A stretch of DNA of 20,053 bases from Mediannikoviicoccus sp037890055. Lineage in GTDB: Bacteria; Bacillota; Clostridia; Tissierellales; Peptoniphilaceae. The stretch lies in NCBI GenBank assembly GCA_037890055.1, contig JBBKBD010000023.1; one strand, written 5' to 3'. The position numbers and the translations under genes are program-made. The notes beneath the pieces were generated by a model, which did not search any database, had not been told where the DNA came from, and saw only the letters and a list, made by a program, of their open reading frames with translations. Shown here in pieces: positions 8,532 through 16,233 of this stretch (position 1 is its first letter; the number at the start of each line of letters is the position of its first letter).

Positions 8532-8561
8532 AAAAAGGCAGAACAATACGTCTGCCCTTTT
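8532..8561 (-). terminator. Rho-independent terminator after rpmE
   Basis: On the minus strand AAAAGGGCAGA pairs with TCTGCCTTTTT (11 bp including one G-U, 8-base loop), with the T-run as the 3' arm. It lies 5 bases after the rpmE stop. Confidence 0.88.
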
Positions 8562-8565
8562 AACA

Positions 8566-8769
8566 CTATTTAATATTGTATTTTTCTTTAAACTTCTCAA
8601 CTCTTCCACCACGCTCAGCTGATCTTTGACGGCCTGTGTAGAATGGATGACAGTTGGAGCAAACTTCAACTTTTATATCTCCTTTAGTTGATCCTGTTTC
8701 AAAAGTATTGCCACAAGTTGTACATGTAACTGTAGCTTTATGATATTCTGGATGAATTCCTTCTTTCAT
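8566..8769 (-). CDS. rpmE: 50S ribosomal protein L31, zinc-binding form
   Basis: This is a 67-residue L31 of the large ribosomal subunit. Two CxxC pairs (CTTC at 16-19 and CSNC at 37-40) mark the C+ form, which binds zinc; the opening MKEGIHPEYHKA and the central HPFYTG are classic. GAGGTG precedes the ATG. It has its own promoter and its own terminator, so it is probably transcribed alone. Some bacteria carry a second, cysteine-less L31 under Zur control for zinc shortage; none is visible here. Confidence 0.97.
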   Translation of the reverse strand: MKEGIHPEYHKATVTCTTCGNTFETGSTKGDIKVEVCSNCHPFYTGRQRSAERGGRVEKFKEKYNIK

Positions 8770-8811
8770 TTATTTCACCTCTTTCAACACAATTAAACAT
8801 TTAGCTTAATA

Positions 8812-8840
8812 AGTATATCATAGTAAGCTATTCATTTCAA
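8812..8840 (-). promoter_or_regulatory. Sigma-A type promoter of rpmE
   Basis: On the minus strand, TTGAAA (8840-8835) and TATACT (8817-8812) are separated by exactly 17 bases. Each matches consensus at five of six positions. The -35 box overlaps the rho stop codon. The leader to the rpmE ATG is about 35 bases. Confidence 0.7.
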
Positions 8841-10180
8841 CTGCGAAAACTAATTTTATTCATAGCAGCAACAAAATCTTTATTCCTTTTAGTATTACTT
8901 AGCATTTCAAAGAAATTATCAACGACGATTTGATTTGATTCTTCCGATAGAGATCTTCTAAGTTTTCTTACTGCATCAAGTTCTTCTTCACTTAAAAGCA
9001 GTTCTTCCTTTCTCGTTCCTGAAGATGCAATATCAATTGCTGGAAATATTCTAAGTTCTGAAAGATTTTTATCAAGCTTGACTTCCATGTTACCTGTTCC
9101 CTTAAACTCTTCAAAGATAACATCGTCCATCCTGCTACCAGTATTCACCAGTGCAGTAGCAAGTATCGTTAAAGAGCCTCCCTCTTCTAGGTTTCTTGCT
9201 GCACCAAAAAATCTCTTTGGATGGTTTAGTGCCATCGGATCAAGTCCTCCAGAAAGAGTCTTTCCAGAGTATGGGCTTGTAATGTTATAGGCCCTTGAAA
9301 GTCTTGTCAAACTATCCATAAGAATTACAACATCATGTCCATGCTCAACCATTCTCTTTGCCCTTTCAAGAACAATTTCTGCAACCCTTGTATGGTTTTG
9401 TGGCATCTCGTCAAATGTAGATGCAACAACTTCACCATCAACAGACCTCTTCATATCTGTAACTTCTTCTGGTCTTTCGTCTATAAGAAGCACAATTAAA
9501 AATATATCGGGATTGTTTTTCTTTAAAGCCTTTGCAACTTTTTTTAGAAGTGTTGTCTTACCTGTTTTTGGTGGAGCAACTATCATGCCCCTTTGTCCCT
9601 TTCCTATAGGACAAATTAAATCTATTACCCTGGTTGCAAGATCGTCTTTTTCATTTTCAAGCACGAATCTCTCTTTAGGATAAATTGGCGTAAGGTCTTC
9701 AAAGTTTCTTCTATTTCTCAAATTTTCAGGAGTTTCATAATTGACTTTGTTCACATAGATAAGTGGAGAAAATTTTTCTTTGTCACTTACTTCCCTTGTT
9801 AACCCTTCAACAAAATCCCCCGTCTTTAATCTGAATCTTCTAACTTGAACTGGAGGCACATATATGTCATCGTCTCCAGAGTCATATCCATCGGATCTTA
9901 AAAAACCAAATCCATCGGGCAAAATATCTAAAATGCCCTTGACCTCTCTTGTAGCTCCAGTGGAATTGTCAGTACTTTTTTCACTTCTATTATCTTCTTG
10001 TATATCTTCTACTTTTAACTCTTCATCTTTTGAATTTATTCTATCGTTAATCTTTGCTTGCTTTTCAATTTCTTCAATTAATTCACTCTTTTTGTACTTT
10101 GAAATTCCAGCAACTCCTAAAGCCTTTGCGATAACCTTTAAGTCATCTAATTTTTTTTCATTTAAAACTGATAAATCCAA
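8837..10180 (-). CDS. rho: Transcription termination factor Rho
   Basis: Rho is the hexameric RNA-dependent ATPase that ends untranslated transcripts. The 447-residue protein has a Rho N-terminal helical domain (about 1-43), an acidic low-complexity linker (about 45-78) and an RNA-binding cold-shock-like domain (about 79-148, with DGFGFLRS). The ATPase core has Walker A APPKTGKTT near 202-210, Walker B VVILMDS near 284-290, and the Q/R-loop region ending in EEFKGTGNME. The start codon is TTG at 10180 with AGGAGG 5-6 bases upstream; there is no competing ATG. It follows the transaldolase terminator by only about 20 bases, leaving little room for a separate promoter. Confidence 0.97.
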   Translation of the reverse strand: MDLSVLNEKKLDDLKVIAKALGVAGISKYKKSELIEEIEKQAKINDRINSKDEELKVEDIQEDNRSEKSTDNSTGATREVKGILDILPDGFGFLRSDGYDSGDDDIYVPPVQVRRFRLKTGDFVEGLTREVSDKEKFSPLIYVNKVNYETPENLRNRRNFEDLTPIYPKERFVLENEKDDLATRVIDLICPIGKGQRGMIVAPPKTGKTTLLKKVAKALKKNNPDIFLIVLLIDERPEEVTDMKRSVDGEVVASTFDEMPQNHTRVAEIVLERAKRMVEHGHDVVILMDSLTRLSRAYNITSPYSGKTLSGGLDPMALNHPKRFFGAARNLEEGGSLTILATALVNTGSRMDDVIFEEFKGTGNMEVKLDKNLSELRIFPAIDIASSGTRKEELLLSEEELDAVRKLRRSLSEESNQIVVDNFFEMLSNTKRNKDFVAAMNKISFRS

Positions 10181-10197
10181 AATTTCCTCCTACTAAT

Positions 10198-10229
10198 GAA
10201 AAAATAAATATCCGCCCTTAGGCAGATAT
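10198..10229 (-). terminator. Terminator hairpin after the transaldolase gene
   Basis: On the minus strand ATATCTGCC pairs with GGCGGATAT (9 bp, one G-U, loop TAAG), followed by a T-rich run containing TTTTTT. The rho ribosome-binding site begins about a dozen bases further on, so rho must depend on readthrough or on a promoter inside the upstream gene. Confidence 0.8.
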
Positions 10230-10237
10230 CTATATTT

Positions 10238-10885
10238 TTATAAATTTTTAACACTTTCCCAGTCTTTTAAAAATTTTTCAATTCCTATATCAGTTAATGG
10301 GTGTTTTAACATTTGATTAAATACTTTATAAGGAATAGTTGCTATATCTGCACCTGCTTTAGCACATTCCACTAAGTGAATAGGATGTCTTACAGATGCT
10401 GCAATTATTTCTGTTTGTATATCGTAATTATAAAATATTTGAGCGATGTCATCTATTAAAATCATACCGTCGCTGCTTATATCGTCAAGTCTGCCAAGGA
10501 ATGGACTTACATAAGTTGCACCTGCCTTAGCAGCAATAAGAGCTTGTGATGCAGAGAAGATTAAAGTTACATTTGTCTTTATGCCTTCATCCGTAAGTTT
10601 CTTACAAGCCTTAATACCTTCTTTTGTCATAGGTAACTTGATTACGATATTTTTGTGAATCTTTGCAAGCTCTCTTGCTTCTTCAAGCATACCTTCACAT
10701 TCAAGACTAACAACTTCTGCAGATATAGGTCCATCTACAATTTCTGTTATCTCTTTAATAACATCTTCAAAAACTCTTCCTTCTTTTGCAATTAGGGATG
10801 GATTTGTAGTTACTCCATCAACGATTCCCCAAGATGCTACTTCCTTTATTTCATCAATATTTGCAGTGTCAATAAAAAATTTCAT
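10238..10885 (-). CDS. Small transaldolase / fructose-6-phosphate aldolase family (TalC/MipB)
   Basis: This is a 215-residue (alpha/beta)8 enzyme of the short transaldolase family. MKFFIDTANIDEI and DGVTTNPSLIAKEG at the N-terminus and the Schiff-base lysine in IVIKLPMTKEG (Lys83) are visible, as is the later AGATYVSPFLGRLDD. It probably moves dihydroxyacetone units in the non-oxidative pentose phosphate pathway; true transaldolase and fructose-6-phosphate aldolase cannot be told apart safely by eye. AGGAGAAG precedes the ATG. It begins 11 bases after the DUF47 gene, so it is probably the last gene of the phosphate-transport operon, closed by a terminator hairpin. Confidence 0.93.
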   Translation of the reverse strand: MKFFIDTANIDEIKEVASWGIVDGVTTNPSLIAKEGRVFEDVIKEITEIVDGPISAEVVSLECEGMLEEARELAKIHKNIVIKLPMTKEGIKACKKLTDEGIKTNVTLIFSASQALIAAKAGATYVSPFLGRLDDISSDGMILIDDIAQIFYNYDIQTEIIAASVRHPIHLVECAKAGADIATIPYKVFNQMLKHPLTDIGIEKFLKDWESVKNL

Positions 10886-10896
10886 ATCTTCTCCTA

Positions 10897-11508
10897 TTAT
10901 AAGTTCTTTAGCATTACAACTTCTAATTCATCAGCAACTGTTTCACATGAGTCAAGACATTTTTCCATTAGTTCGTAAATCTTGCTCCATCTGATTATAT
11001 AGTCAGTGTTGTCATTTTTGTAAAGATCTCTCATAGTCTTTATATAAAGTCTATCCCCTTCTTCTTCAATTGAGTTAGCTTCAACTATAAGTTCCTTTAA
11101 CTTTTTAGACTTTTTGTAATTTGGAAACTCATCTACACATTTAGATAGCATATCTACACAGCTAACAATTAGCTTGCTAAATTCAAGAGCTTCATCAGTT
11201 ACAGAATCCAAATTAAGAATATACATCTTAACAAGAATATCTTCAATGTTATCAACAACATTGTCAAGATAGTGAATAATATTAGTAATATCTTCTCTTT
11301 CAATTGGTGGAAGAAACTCTTTTACAAGATTTGCCATGATTTCATGTTTAATCAGGTCACTTTTATGTTCTATATCGTGAATTTCTTCAGTTTGTTTTTC
11401 CAGTGTATTCTTATCATAAGAGTTCATTGACTTGCTTAAATAATCAGCACATTCCCTTGCCTTTTCAGACATTTTAATAAATCCATCAAAGTAATTGTAA
11501 ACAGACAT
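10897..11508 (-). CDS. DUF47 / PhoU-like protein, partner of the PiT transporter
   Basis: This is a 203-residue all-helical protein of the DUF47 (PhoU-like, YkaA) family. It has acidic helices with IHDIEHKSDLIKHEI, FLPPIEREDI, LDNVVDNIEDI and a C-terminal KCLDSCETVADELE. DUF47 proteins are typically encoded next to PiT transporters and are thought to control them, possibly binding metal through E/D-rich helix motifs. Here it starts 9 bases after the PiT gene with AAGGAG before the ATG. It is not the Pst-associated PhoU proper. The role as transporter regulator is inferred from family and position. Confidence 0.88.
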   Translation of the reverse strand: MSVYNYFDGFIKMSEKARECADYLSKSMNSYDKNTLEKQTEEIHDIEHKSDLIKHEIMANLVKEFLPPIEREDITNIIHYLDNVVDNIEDILVKMYILNLDSVTDEALEFSKLIVSCVDMLSKCVDEFPNYKKSKKLKELIVEANSIEEEGDRLYIKTMRDLYKNDNTDYIIRWSKIYELMEKCLDSCETVADELEVVMLKNL

Positions 11509-11517
11509 AACTTCTCC

Positions 11518-12570
11518 TTAAAATAAATTCATAAATATTTTCGCCATAATAAAACCAATTAGACCACAACCAGGGAATGTTAAAACCCATGTTAGTACCA
11601 TTTCCTTAACAACTTCTAAGTTTACATTTCTTATACCTTTAGAAGCTCCCACTCCCATTATAGCAGTTGTCTTAACGTGAGTGGTACTTACTGGTACTCC
11701 TAGTAGTGATGAGAAAAGTAAACATAGTGCAGCTCCTAAATCCGCAGAAAATCCTTCATATTTTTCCATCTTCACCATGTCCATCCCAACTGATTTTATT
11801 ATCTTTTTACCACCTATTGATGTTCCTATTCCCATTAGAAGAGAACATAATATCATTAACCATATAGGTATATGAAAACTATCTACATGAGCTTGTCCTT
11901 GAGATAAAAATACACCTAAAAGGAAAACCCCCATAAATTTTTGGCCATCTTGCGCTCCATGCATAAAAGCCATAGCAGCTCCACCAAAAATTTGTCCATT
12001 TTTAAATAAATTTTGAGTTTTTCTCCTATCCACTTTCCAGAATAATAGCTTAATGATTGATACAACTAAGTATCCAAGTCCAAATCCTAATATAGTGGAC
12101 ATAACTAAACCATATATTACCTTTATCCATTCAGATCCGTTAATACCATCGATTGAACTTTGAATTGCTATGGCAGCTCCCGATATCCCTGCAATTAATG
12201 CATGAGATTCAGAAGTTGGTATACCAAAATACCACGCAGCAGTGGCCCATAACACTATGGCAAAAAGCGCCGCTGATAATCCTACCAATGCCATTTTTGC
12301 ATCATCCCCGAAGTCAACCATGTTGTAAAGTGTCTCTGCAACATTTGCATTGACAAAAGTCATGATTAAAACTCCAAAAAAGTTAAAAATAGCAGCCATT
12401 ATTATTGCCCTGTCTACATCCATTGTACGAGTAGAAACCATAGTAGCAATAGCATTAGGTGCATCTGTCCATCCATTTACAAAAATTACTGCACAGGTCA
12501 AAATTGCTGTAATAAGTAATGGAGTATTGACAGTCATCTCTTTGATAAAATCTAAAAATGTAATAGTCAT
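11518..12570 (-). CDS. PiT family inorganic phosphate transporter
   Basis: This is a 350-residue membrane protein of the PiT family, which moves phosphate (often as a metal-phosphate complex) using an ion gradient. Two inverted signatures are present: GWTDAPNAIATMVSTR near 33-48 and PVSTTHVKTTAIMGVG in the C-terminal half. About nine to ten hydrophobic segments surround a short basic loop (KVDRRKTQNLFKNG) in the middle. AAAGGAG is in place before the ATG. It heads the PiT-DUF47-transaldolase group. Sarcosine reductase consumes phosphate to make acetyl phosphate, but a functional tie to the neighbouring grd genes is only a possibility. Confidence 0.93.
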   Translation of the reverse strand: MTITFLDFIKEMTVNTPLLITAILTCAVIFVNGWTDAPNAIATMVSTRTMDVDRAIIMAAIFNFFGVLIMTFVNANVAETLYNMVDFGDDAKMALVGLSAALFAIVLWATAAWYFGIPTSESHALIAGISGAAIAIQSSIDGINGSEWIKVIYGLVMSTILGFGLGYLVVSIIKLLFWKVDRRKTQNLFKNGQIFGGAAMAFMHGAQDGQKFMGVFLLGVFLSQGQAHVDSFHIPIWLMILCSLLMGIGTSIGGKKIIKSVGMDMVKMEKYEGFSADLGAALCLLFSSLLGVPVSTTHVKTTAIMGVGASKGIRNVNLEVVKEMVLTWVLTFPGCGLIGFIMAKIFMNLF

Positions 12571-12589
12571 AAATGCTCCTTTAAGATAT

Positions 12590-12595
12590 ATTATA
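12590..12595 (-). promoter_or_regulatory. Possible -10 box of the PiT operon
   Basis: A perfect TATAAT on the minus strand (12595-12590) lies 20 bases before the PiT ATG, in the only space between it and the Crp/Fnr gene. The -35 region (GGAACA, 17 bases up) is a weak match. Confidence 0.35.
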
Positions 12596-12655
12596 TTTGA
12601 ATTTTATAACATTGTTCCATTAATGTAAATATACTGTTAGCACTTTGTAAAATAA

Positions 12656-13351
12656 TTAAATCAAATTTTTAAAATATTCTACATCTTTAATTATTATTCT
12701 CTTTTTTGAAATAGTAATGAGTTCCTCTTCTCTAAGCCGACTAAGCTCTTGATTTAAAGTACTTCTATTAACATGTAACATTCCCGCTAAAACTTCCTGT
12801 GAATAAGGTATTCTTATACTATTTTGTGACTCATTCACTTCTAGCATCCAATAGGCTAACCTTTCTTCTATACGTCTATATTCAACAGTTTTTAACATTA
12901 CTTGACTATAGTAGGCAAACTTTGAAACAAATGTTAGAACATTTTTCATGAAGACTGGATCAGATTCCACTATGGGCATTAACTCCTTCACTGGAACTTT
13001 AATTATAGTGGAGTTTTTTACAGCATATGTATCCATAGTGTATTTTCCATGACCAAGATAAATTAAATAAAATGGAAATGCATCAATTGCAAAGGCATAG
13101 TCCCGTCCCATATCTTTTAAATAATAAAAGTAAGATGAGCTTATTTCCTTTCCCTTTGTTGTAAACTCAGAAGACTTTAAAAGCCCCTTAACAACAATGC
13201 AAAAGTAATCTAAATCCTCTCCCTTTCTAAAAACAATTTCATTTGCGTCATAATCTTCCATAATAGAATTTGTTCTTAAAAGTTTTGCTATAGACTCAGT
13301 AGAGATATTTTCAAATAGCGGTCTGTTTAATATATCATTACTCCATATCAT
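12656..13351 (-). CDS. Crp/Fnr family transcription regulator, downstream of grdF
   Basis: This is a Crp/Fnr-type regulator of 231 residues: an N-terminal cyclic-nucleotide-binding-like beta roll (about 10-120), a dimer helix (about 125-160, ending YRRIEERLAYWML) and a winged helix-turn-helix (about 168-225) with recognition helix VNRSTLNQELSRL. The open frame extends to 13369, but the upstream ATG lacks a ribosome-binding site while AGAGG precedes the ATG at 13351, so I use that. It has no N-terminal cysteine cluster for an Fnr-type Fe-S centre. It resembles the regulator at 19268-19936 through the whole C-terminal half, so the two are paralogs flanking the catabolic genes. The ligand is unknown. 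Confidence 0.9.
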   Translation of the reverse strand: MIWSNDILNRPLFENISTESIAKLLRTNSIMEDYDANEIVFRKGEDLDYFCIVVKGLLKSSEFTTKGKEISSSYFYYLKDMGRDYAFAIDAFPFYLIYLGHGKYTMDTYAVKNSTIIKVPVKELMPIVESDPVFMKNVLTFVSKFAYYSQVMLKTVEYRRIEERLAYWMLEVNESQNSIRIPYSQEVLAGMLHVNRSTLNQELSRLREEELITISKKRIIIKDVEYFKNLI

Positions 13352-13422
13352 TATAAGACCTCTTTTCATTAATTTAATAAAATGCTAATCTAAATTTTAT
13401 TTTATATTTACATCTAATTTCT

Positions 13423-13451
13423 ATTCTACAGCATACTTTTGTTTATAACAA
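13423..13451 (-). promoter_or_regulatory. Promoter of the Crp/Fnr gene with an overlapping palindrome
   Basis: On the minus strand TTGTTA (13451-13446) and TAGAAT (13428-13423) are 17 bases apart. A perfect 13-bp inverted repeat, TTGTT-ATA-AACAA (13439-13451), covers the -35 box. A protein bound there would block RNA polymerase, so autorepression is a reasonable guess. Its spacing (5-3-5) differs from the two repeats in front of grdX and the amidase gene. Confidence 0.55.
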
Positions 13452-13452
13452 G

Positions 13453-13479
13453 AAAAAAGTCTACAATATGTAGACTCTT
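13453..13479 (-). terminator. Second terminator between grdF and the Crp/Fnr gene
   Basis: On the minus strand AGTCTACA pairs perfectly with TGTAGACT (loop TAT), extended outward by one G-U and two A-T pairs, followed by TTTTTT. It lies about 165 bases beyond grdF, behind a first terminator, so it serves as a backup or ends a separate short transcript. Confidence 0.8.
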
Positions 13480-13559
13480 AAATTTAAAATTATTAAAAAT
13501 AATCCAATCATAAAGATTATTACTAGTTTTATGAGTAACAAGCACAATATAATTTTCAT
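13461..13559 (-). CDS. Possible 32-residue hydrophobic peptide
   Basis: Between the two terminators after grdF is an ATG frame of 32 codons whose product is almost all Ile, Leu, Val, Met and Phe (from MKIILCLLLIKLV to LRVYIL), enough for one membrane helix. Its TAG stop lies inside the following terminator stem, as happens for prfA and grdF. Against it: there is no Shine-Dalgarno, the ATG is inside a small hairpin (TTTCATC/GATGAAA), and AT-rich spacer DNA readily encodes hydrophobic residues by chance. I regard it as an unproven candidate. Confidence 0.18.
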   Translation of the reverse strand: MKIILCLLLIKLVIIFMIGLFLIILNLRVYIL

Positions 13560-13610
13560 CAAAGATGAAATTTAAAGTTTACTCGCCTTCATAAGTTTTA
13601 TTTTAATATT

Positions 13611-13645
13611 AAAAATCGGACAGAGCCAAAGCTCTGCCAGATTTT
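13611..13645 (-). terminator. Rho-independent terminator after grdF
   Basis: On the minus strand AAAATC..GGCAGAGC pairs with GCTCTG.CC..GATTTT around a TTTG loop, with a small bulge and mismatch, and ends in TTTTT. It overlaps the grdF TAA (13646-13644). This GC-rich stem is the main stop of the grdX-grdG-grdF transcript. Confidence 0.88.
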
Positions 13646-14933
13646 ATTTGAATATTGTACTTTCTTTAATATCTGTAGCTAGTGACTTAACAGCCCTTTC
13701 TACCATTTCATGTCTGAAAGCATCTTCTTTTTCTCCCAAATCAGGATTTCCTACTGGATATGGGATAGCAACTGTTGGAACGATTCTATTAGCACCAACA
13801 GATTGAGATATAGTTGTAATAGTAGCCATGTGTACTATTGGAATGCCATATCTTTCAATTTCTTTAACCATAGTTGCACCGCAACGTGTACAAGTACCTC
13901 ATGTTGATGTTAAAATAACGCCATCAACACCAGCTTCTTTTAACTCTTTACCGATTTCTTTACCAAATCTAATAGAGTTAGCAACTGCAGTACCAGTTCC
14001 AGTAGTTGTATAGAAGTATTTGTAAACATCTCCTATAACTCCTTCTTCTTTTAGGTCTACTAACATATCAAGAGGAGCTACTCTATCAGGTTTTGCATTT
14101 GCATATACAGGGTCATATCCACCATGGATTGTGTAGTAATCATTGTTAAGATCTTCTCTTCCTGATACATCATACTTGCCCCATTTTTGTGCAGATGCAG
14201 ATTGGATTCTATCTGGGTTTCCATTAGGTACTATACCACCTGAAGTAACAAGCGCAATTGTAGCCTTAGAAAGATCTTTAATAGCTGCTGCAGGTTCTAC
14301 TGAGTCAAACACTGGCATTGGTAATTCTGTTTCGAATTCTTCGCCATTAAGTCTCTTCATAAGCATTTCTATAGCTCTTTGTGAACCAATCTTGTCAACA
14401 AGTATAGTACGTCTTTGACCTTGTGGGAAATAATCATCCACAGATGGATCTAATTCTTCATCTAGTGCAAGCTTATTAATAAGCTTAACCATTGCAGGAA
14501 GTGCTTTTCTCATTGAAGCTGCAGAGTTTCCAGTTGCAACTGTATAAGCATACTTTCTAGCTTCATCAAGACCAGGGTTTTCTTCATACATACCAGTTAT
14601 ACAAGGTACGCCCTTTTCGTTGAAGAACTTACATACTTCAGCACACGCAACACCATATCTACCAGCGTTAAAAGCAGGTCCTGCCACTACGATATCAGGT
14701 TTATGTTCTTCATAAGTCTTTTCAAGAAAAGCCATAGTCTCTTCTCTATTTTCATTAAAGTAGTTATCACCACAAATAATTGTTCCTAATAATTCTATTC
14801 CTTCAGCTTTCTTTCCAAAAGCATCTGAAGGTCCAACTCCTCCATCTCTATACTCAGGAGGTATGTGTGCCATTTCTTCTCCACCGATTTGGCCGAAGAA
14901 TTGGTTGATATAATAAATAACTTTTTTACTCAT
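13644..14933 (-). CDS. grdF: Sarcosine reductase component B selenoprotein subunit GrdF (selenocysteine-containing)
   Basis: This is the substrate-specific selenoprotein of sarcosine (or related) reductase, 429 residues once the in-frame TGA at 13899-13901 is read as selenocysteine 345. The two halves join without a shift as ILTST-U-GTCTRCGAT-MVKEIERYG; the UxxCxxC motif is the GrdB/GrdF/GrdH active-site signature. The selenolate takes the carboxymethyl group from substrate held as a Schiff base on the pyruvoyl partner GrdG and passes it to selenoprotein A. A likely SECIS hairpin follows the UGA. AGGAGG precedes the ATG, overlapping the grdG stop. Sarcosine rather than glycine or betaine is inferred from the neighbouring N-carbamoylsarcosine amidase. 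Automatic annotation may wrongly split it in two. Confidence 0.95.
13873..13901 (-). promoter_or_regulatory. Bacterial SECIS element with selenocysteine UGA codon in grdF
   Basis: Counting from the U of UGA as 1, bases 17-21 (GUUGC) pair with 25-29 (GCAAC) around a GGU loop at 22-24. In E. coli fdhF, SelB recognises a loop GGU at the same distance (22-24), as I recall that sequence. The bulged U of fdhF is not obvious here. The position inside a reading frame that continues cleanly beyond the UGA makes selenocysteine insertion very likely. Confidence 0.8.
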
Positions 14934-14942
14934 CTTCTCCTC

Positions 14943-16232
14943 CTAATATAGTTTACAAGTTGCATTGTGATAGCCGATTTCAGAAGTAGCTCCGATTACA
15001 GCGTTAAGTTCACATTTCATAGTTCCAGTTTCAGGATCATAAGCTCCTGCCCAACCACCAGCTAAGTTAGCTATAGCTTCAGGGTCTCCAAGAACTTGGT
15101 CAGCCTTTTCAAGTTCAACAATATGACTTACATTTCCTGTTGAAATAACTGCAACAGCTTCTTTAGCAGTATCAGTAAGAGGTTGACTTGTACCGTCCCA
15201 TCCTGAACACTCATCAGTAATAAGTACTGTCTTGATACCTTGTTTTTCAAGTCTTGAACAAATCATTACAAGGTCTGAGTCAGGGTTTCCATAACCTTCT
15301 TCAGAAATTATTACACCATTAGCTCCTACCATCTTACATAGTTTAGCAGTGTAATCACAAGATACAAACTTTCCATTAAGAGTAGTCATTTCAGGTGTCA
15401 TTACAACTCCTAGGAAGTTTATCTCTTTACCATGTTTATTATAAAGTTCTCTAATAACATTGTTGTTTTGATGTTGATATGTTGTTATCTTGTCACATGC
15501 AGCAACACAGTTACCTGAGATAACAGCATTATCAAGTTCTTCATTTGGATGTAAGAAAGTTGGTAAAATATGAGCAGAATCAGTGCCGTAGATATATCCA
15601 GCATGTAGTAGACCTTGAGAAATTAACATCTCAACGTAAACAACCTTTGGTAGATCAGGATATTTTTCGTTTTCTTCAGCATGATCTCCCATTTCAAAAA
15701 CTTGAACTTCTTTAAATTCTTCAATATCTTTAGCTGCTTCACCAACATATTCAGAAGCCTTTAATCCAACAATTCTACAAACTTCTTCATGCTCATGCGG
15801 ATTTAAGCCTTCAACAGGTGTTATATCAACAACAACATTCATTGTCTTTGAGAATGGAGTCCATTTAGCTCCCTCTCCCCACATGTCAATAACTCCCTCT
15901 TGGAAACCAACAATATCTCCAATAGTAACAATTGCAGTTCCTGAAAGTACATTTACCTTTCCGTCTCCACATTGTCCAACATCAGTAGTTACCCCTGGGA
16001 ATCCCTTAGTACCTTCTACTGTGTACCTTGGTTCAATAACGTCCTTTACAGGAATTATTCTCTTCTTTTCCCCGGGTCTTGCTAGATCAACTTTAATATC
16101 TTTTACACCAGATATTTTTTTCATTTCTTCAATAAAGGCATCTTTGTTGATATATAGACATTTGTCTTTAACAATTGTCTCATCGCCAAAGTTGATATCC
16201 TCTATTTCGACTTTTCTTAATTCAAGTCTCAA
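14943..16232 (-). CDS. grdG: Sarcosine reductase component B proprotein GrdG (pyruvoyl subunit precursor)
   Basis: This is a 429-residue proprotein of the GrdE/GrdG/GrdI family. It self-cleaves at an Asn-Cys bond, and the cysteine becomes the N-terminal pyruvoyl (carbonyl) group that binds the substrate amine. The site is SGNCVAACDKITTYQHQNN, with the cysteine at residue 242 when translation starts at the TTG at 16232. The frame extends to a GTG at 16241, but AAAGG abuts that codon, whereas it is 7 bases before the TTG. The family also begins MRLELxxIxIxDVxFG, and the cleaved cysteine is residue 242 in the characterised Clostridium sticklandii GrdE. The TTG is 1 base past the grdX stop. It forms component B with GrdF. 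Confidence 0.94.
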   Translation of the reverse strand: MRLELRKVEIEDINFGDETIVKDKCLYINKDAFIEEMKKISGVKDIKVDLARPGEKKRIIPVKDVIEPRYTVEGTKGFPGVTTDVGQCGDGKVNVLSGTAIVTIGDIVGFQEGVIDMWGEGAKWTPFSKTMNVVVDITPVEGLNPHEHEEVCRIVGLKASEYVGEAAKDIEEFKEVQVFEMGDHAEENEKYPDLPKVVYVEMLISQGLLHAGYIYGTDSAHILPTFLHPNEELDNAVISGNCVAACDKITTYQHQNNNVIRELYNKHGKEINFLGVVMTPEMTTLNGKFVSCDYTAKLCKMVGANGVIISEEGYGNPDSDLVMICSRLEKQGIKTVLITDECSGWDGTSQPLTDTAKEAVAVISTGNVSHIVELEKADQVLGDPEAIANLAGGWAGAYDPETGTMKCELNAVIGATSEIGYHNATCKLY

Positions 16233-16233
16233 G

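Noticed and set aside
10238..12570. The phosphate-transport operon as a functional part of sarcosine reduction, because that reaction uses phosphate
   Set aside because: The genes are separated by terminators and a regulator gene, and a PiT-DUF47 pair is a general housekeeping system; adjacency alone does not support the link.
13510..13519. TGATTGGATT on the minus strand shared between the region after grdF and the amidase leader
   Set aside because: Ten AT-rich bases can match by chance; the flanks do not align and no common structure is formed.
13644..14933. A 344-residue protein and a separate 75-residue protein, as if grdF were two genes or a nonsense-mutated pseudogene
   Set aside because: The frames are the same, the TGA falls exactly at the known selenocysteine site, the residues between TGA and the next ATG (GTCTRCGAT) are conserved family sequence, and a SECIS-like hairpin follows.
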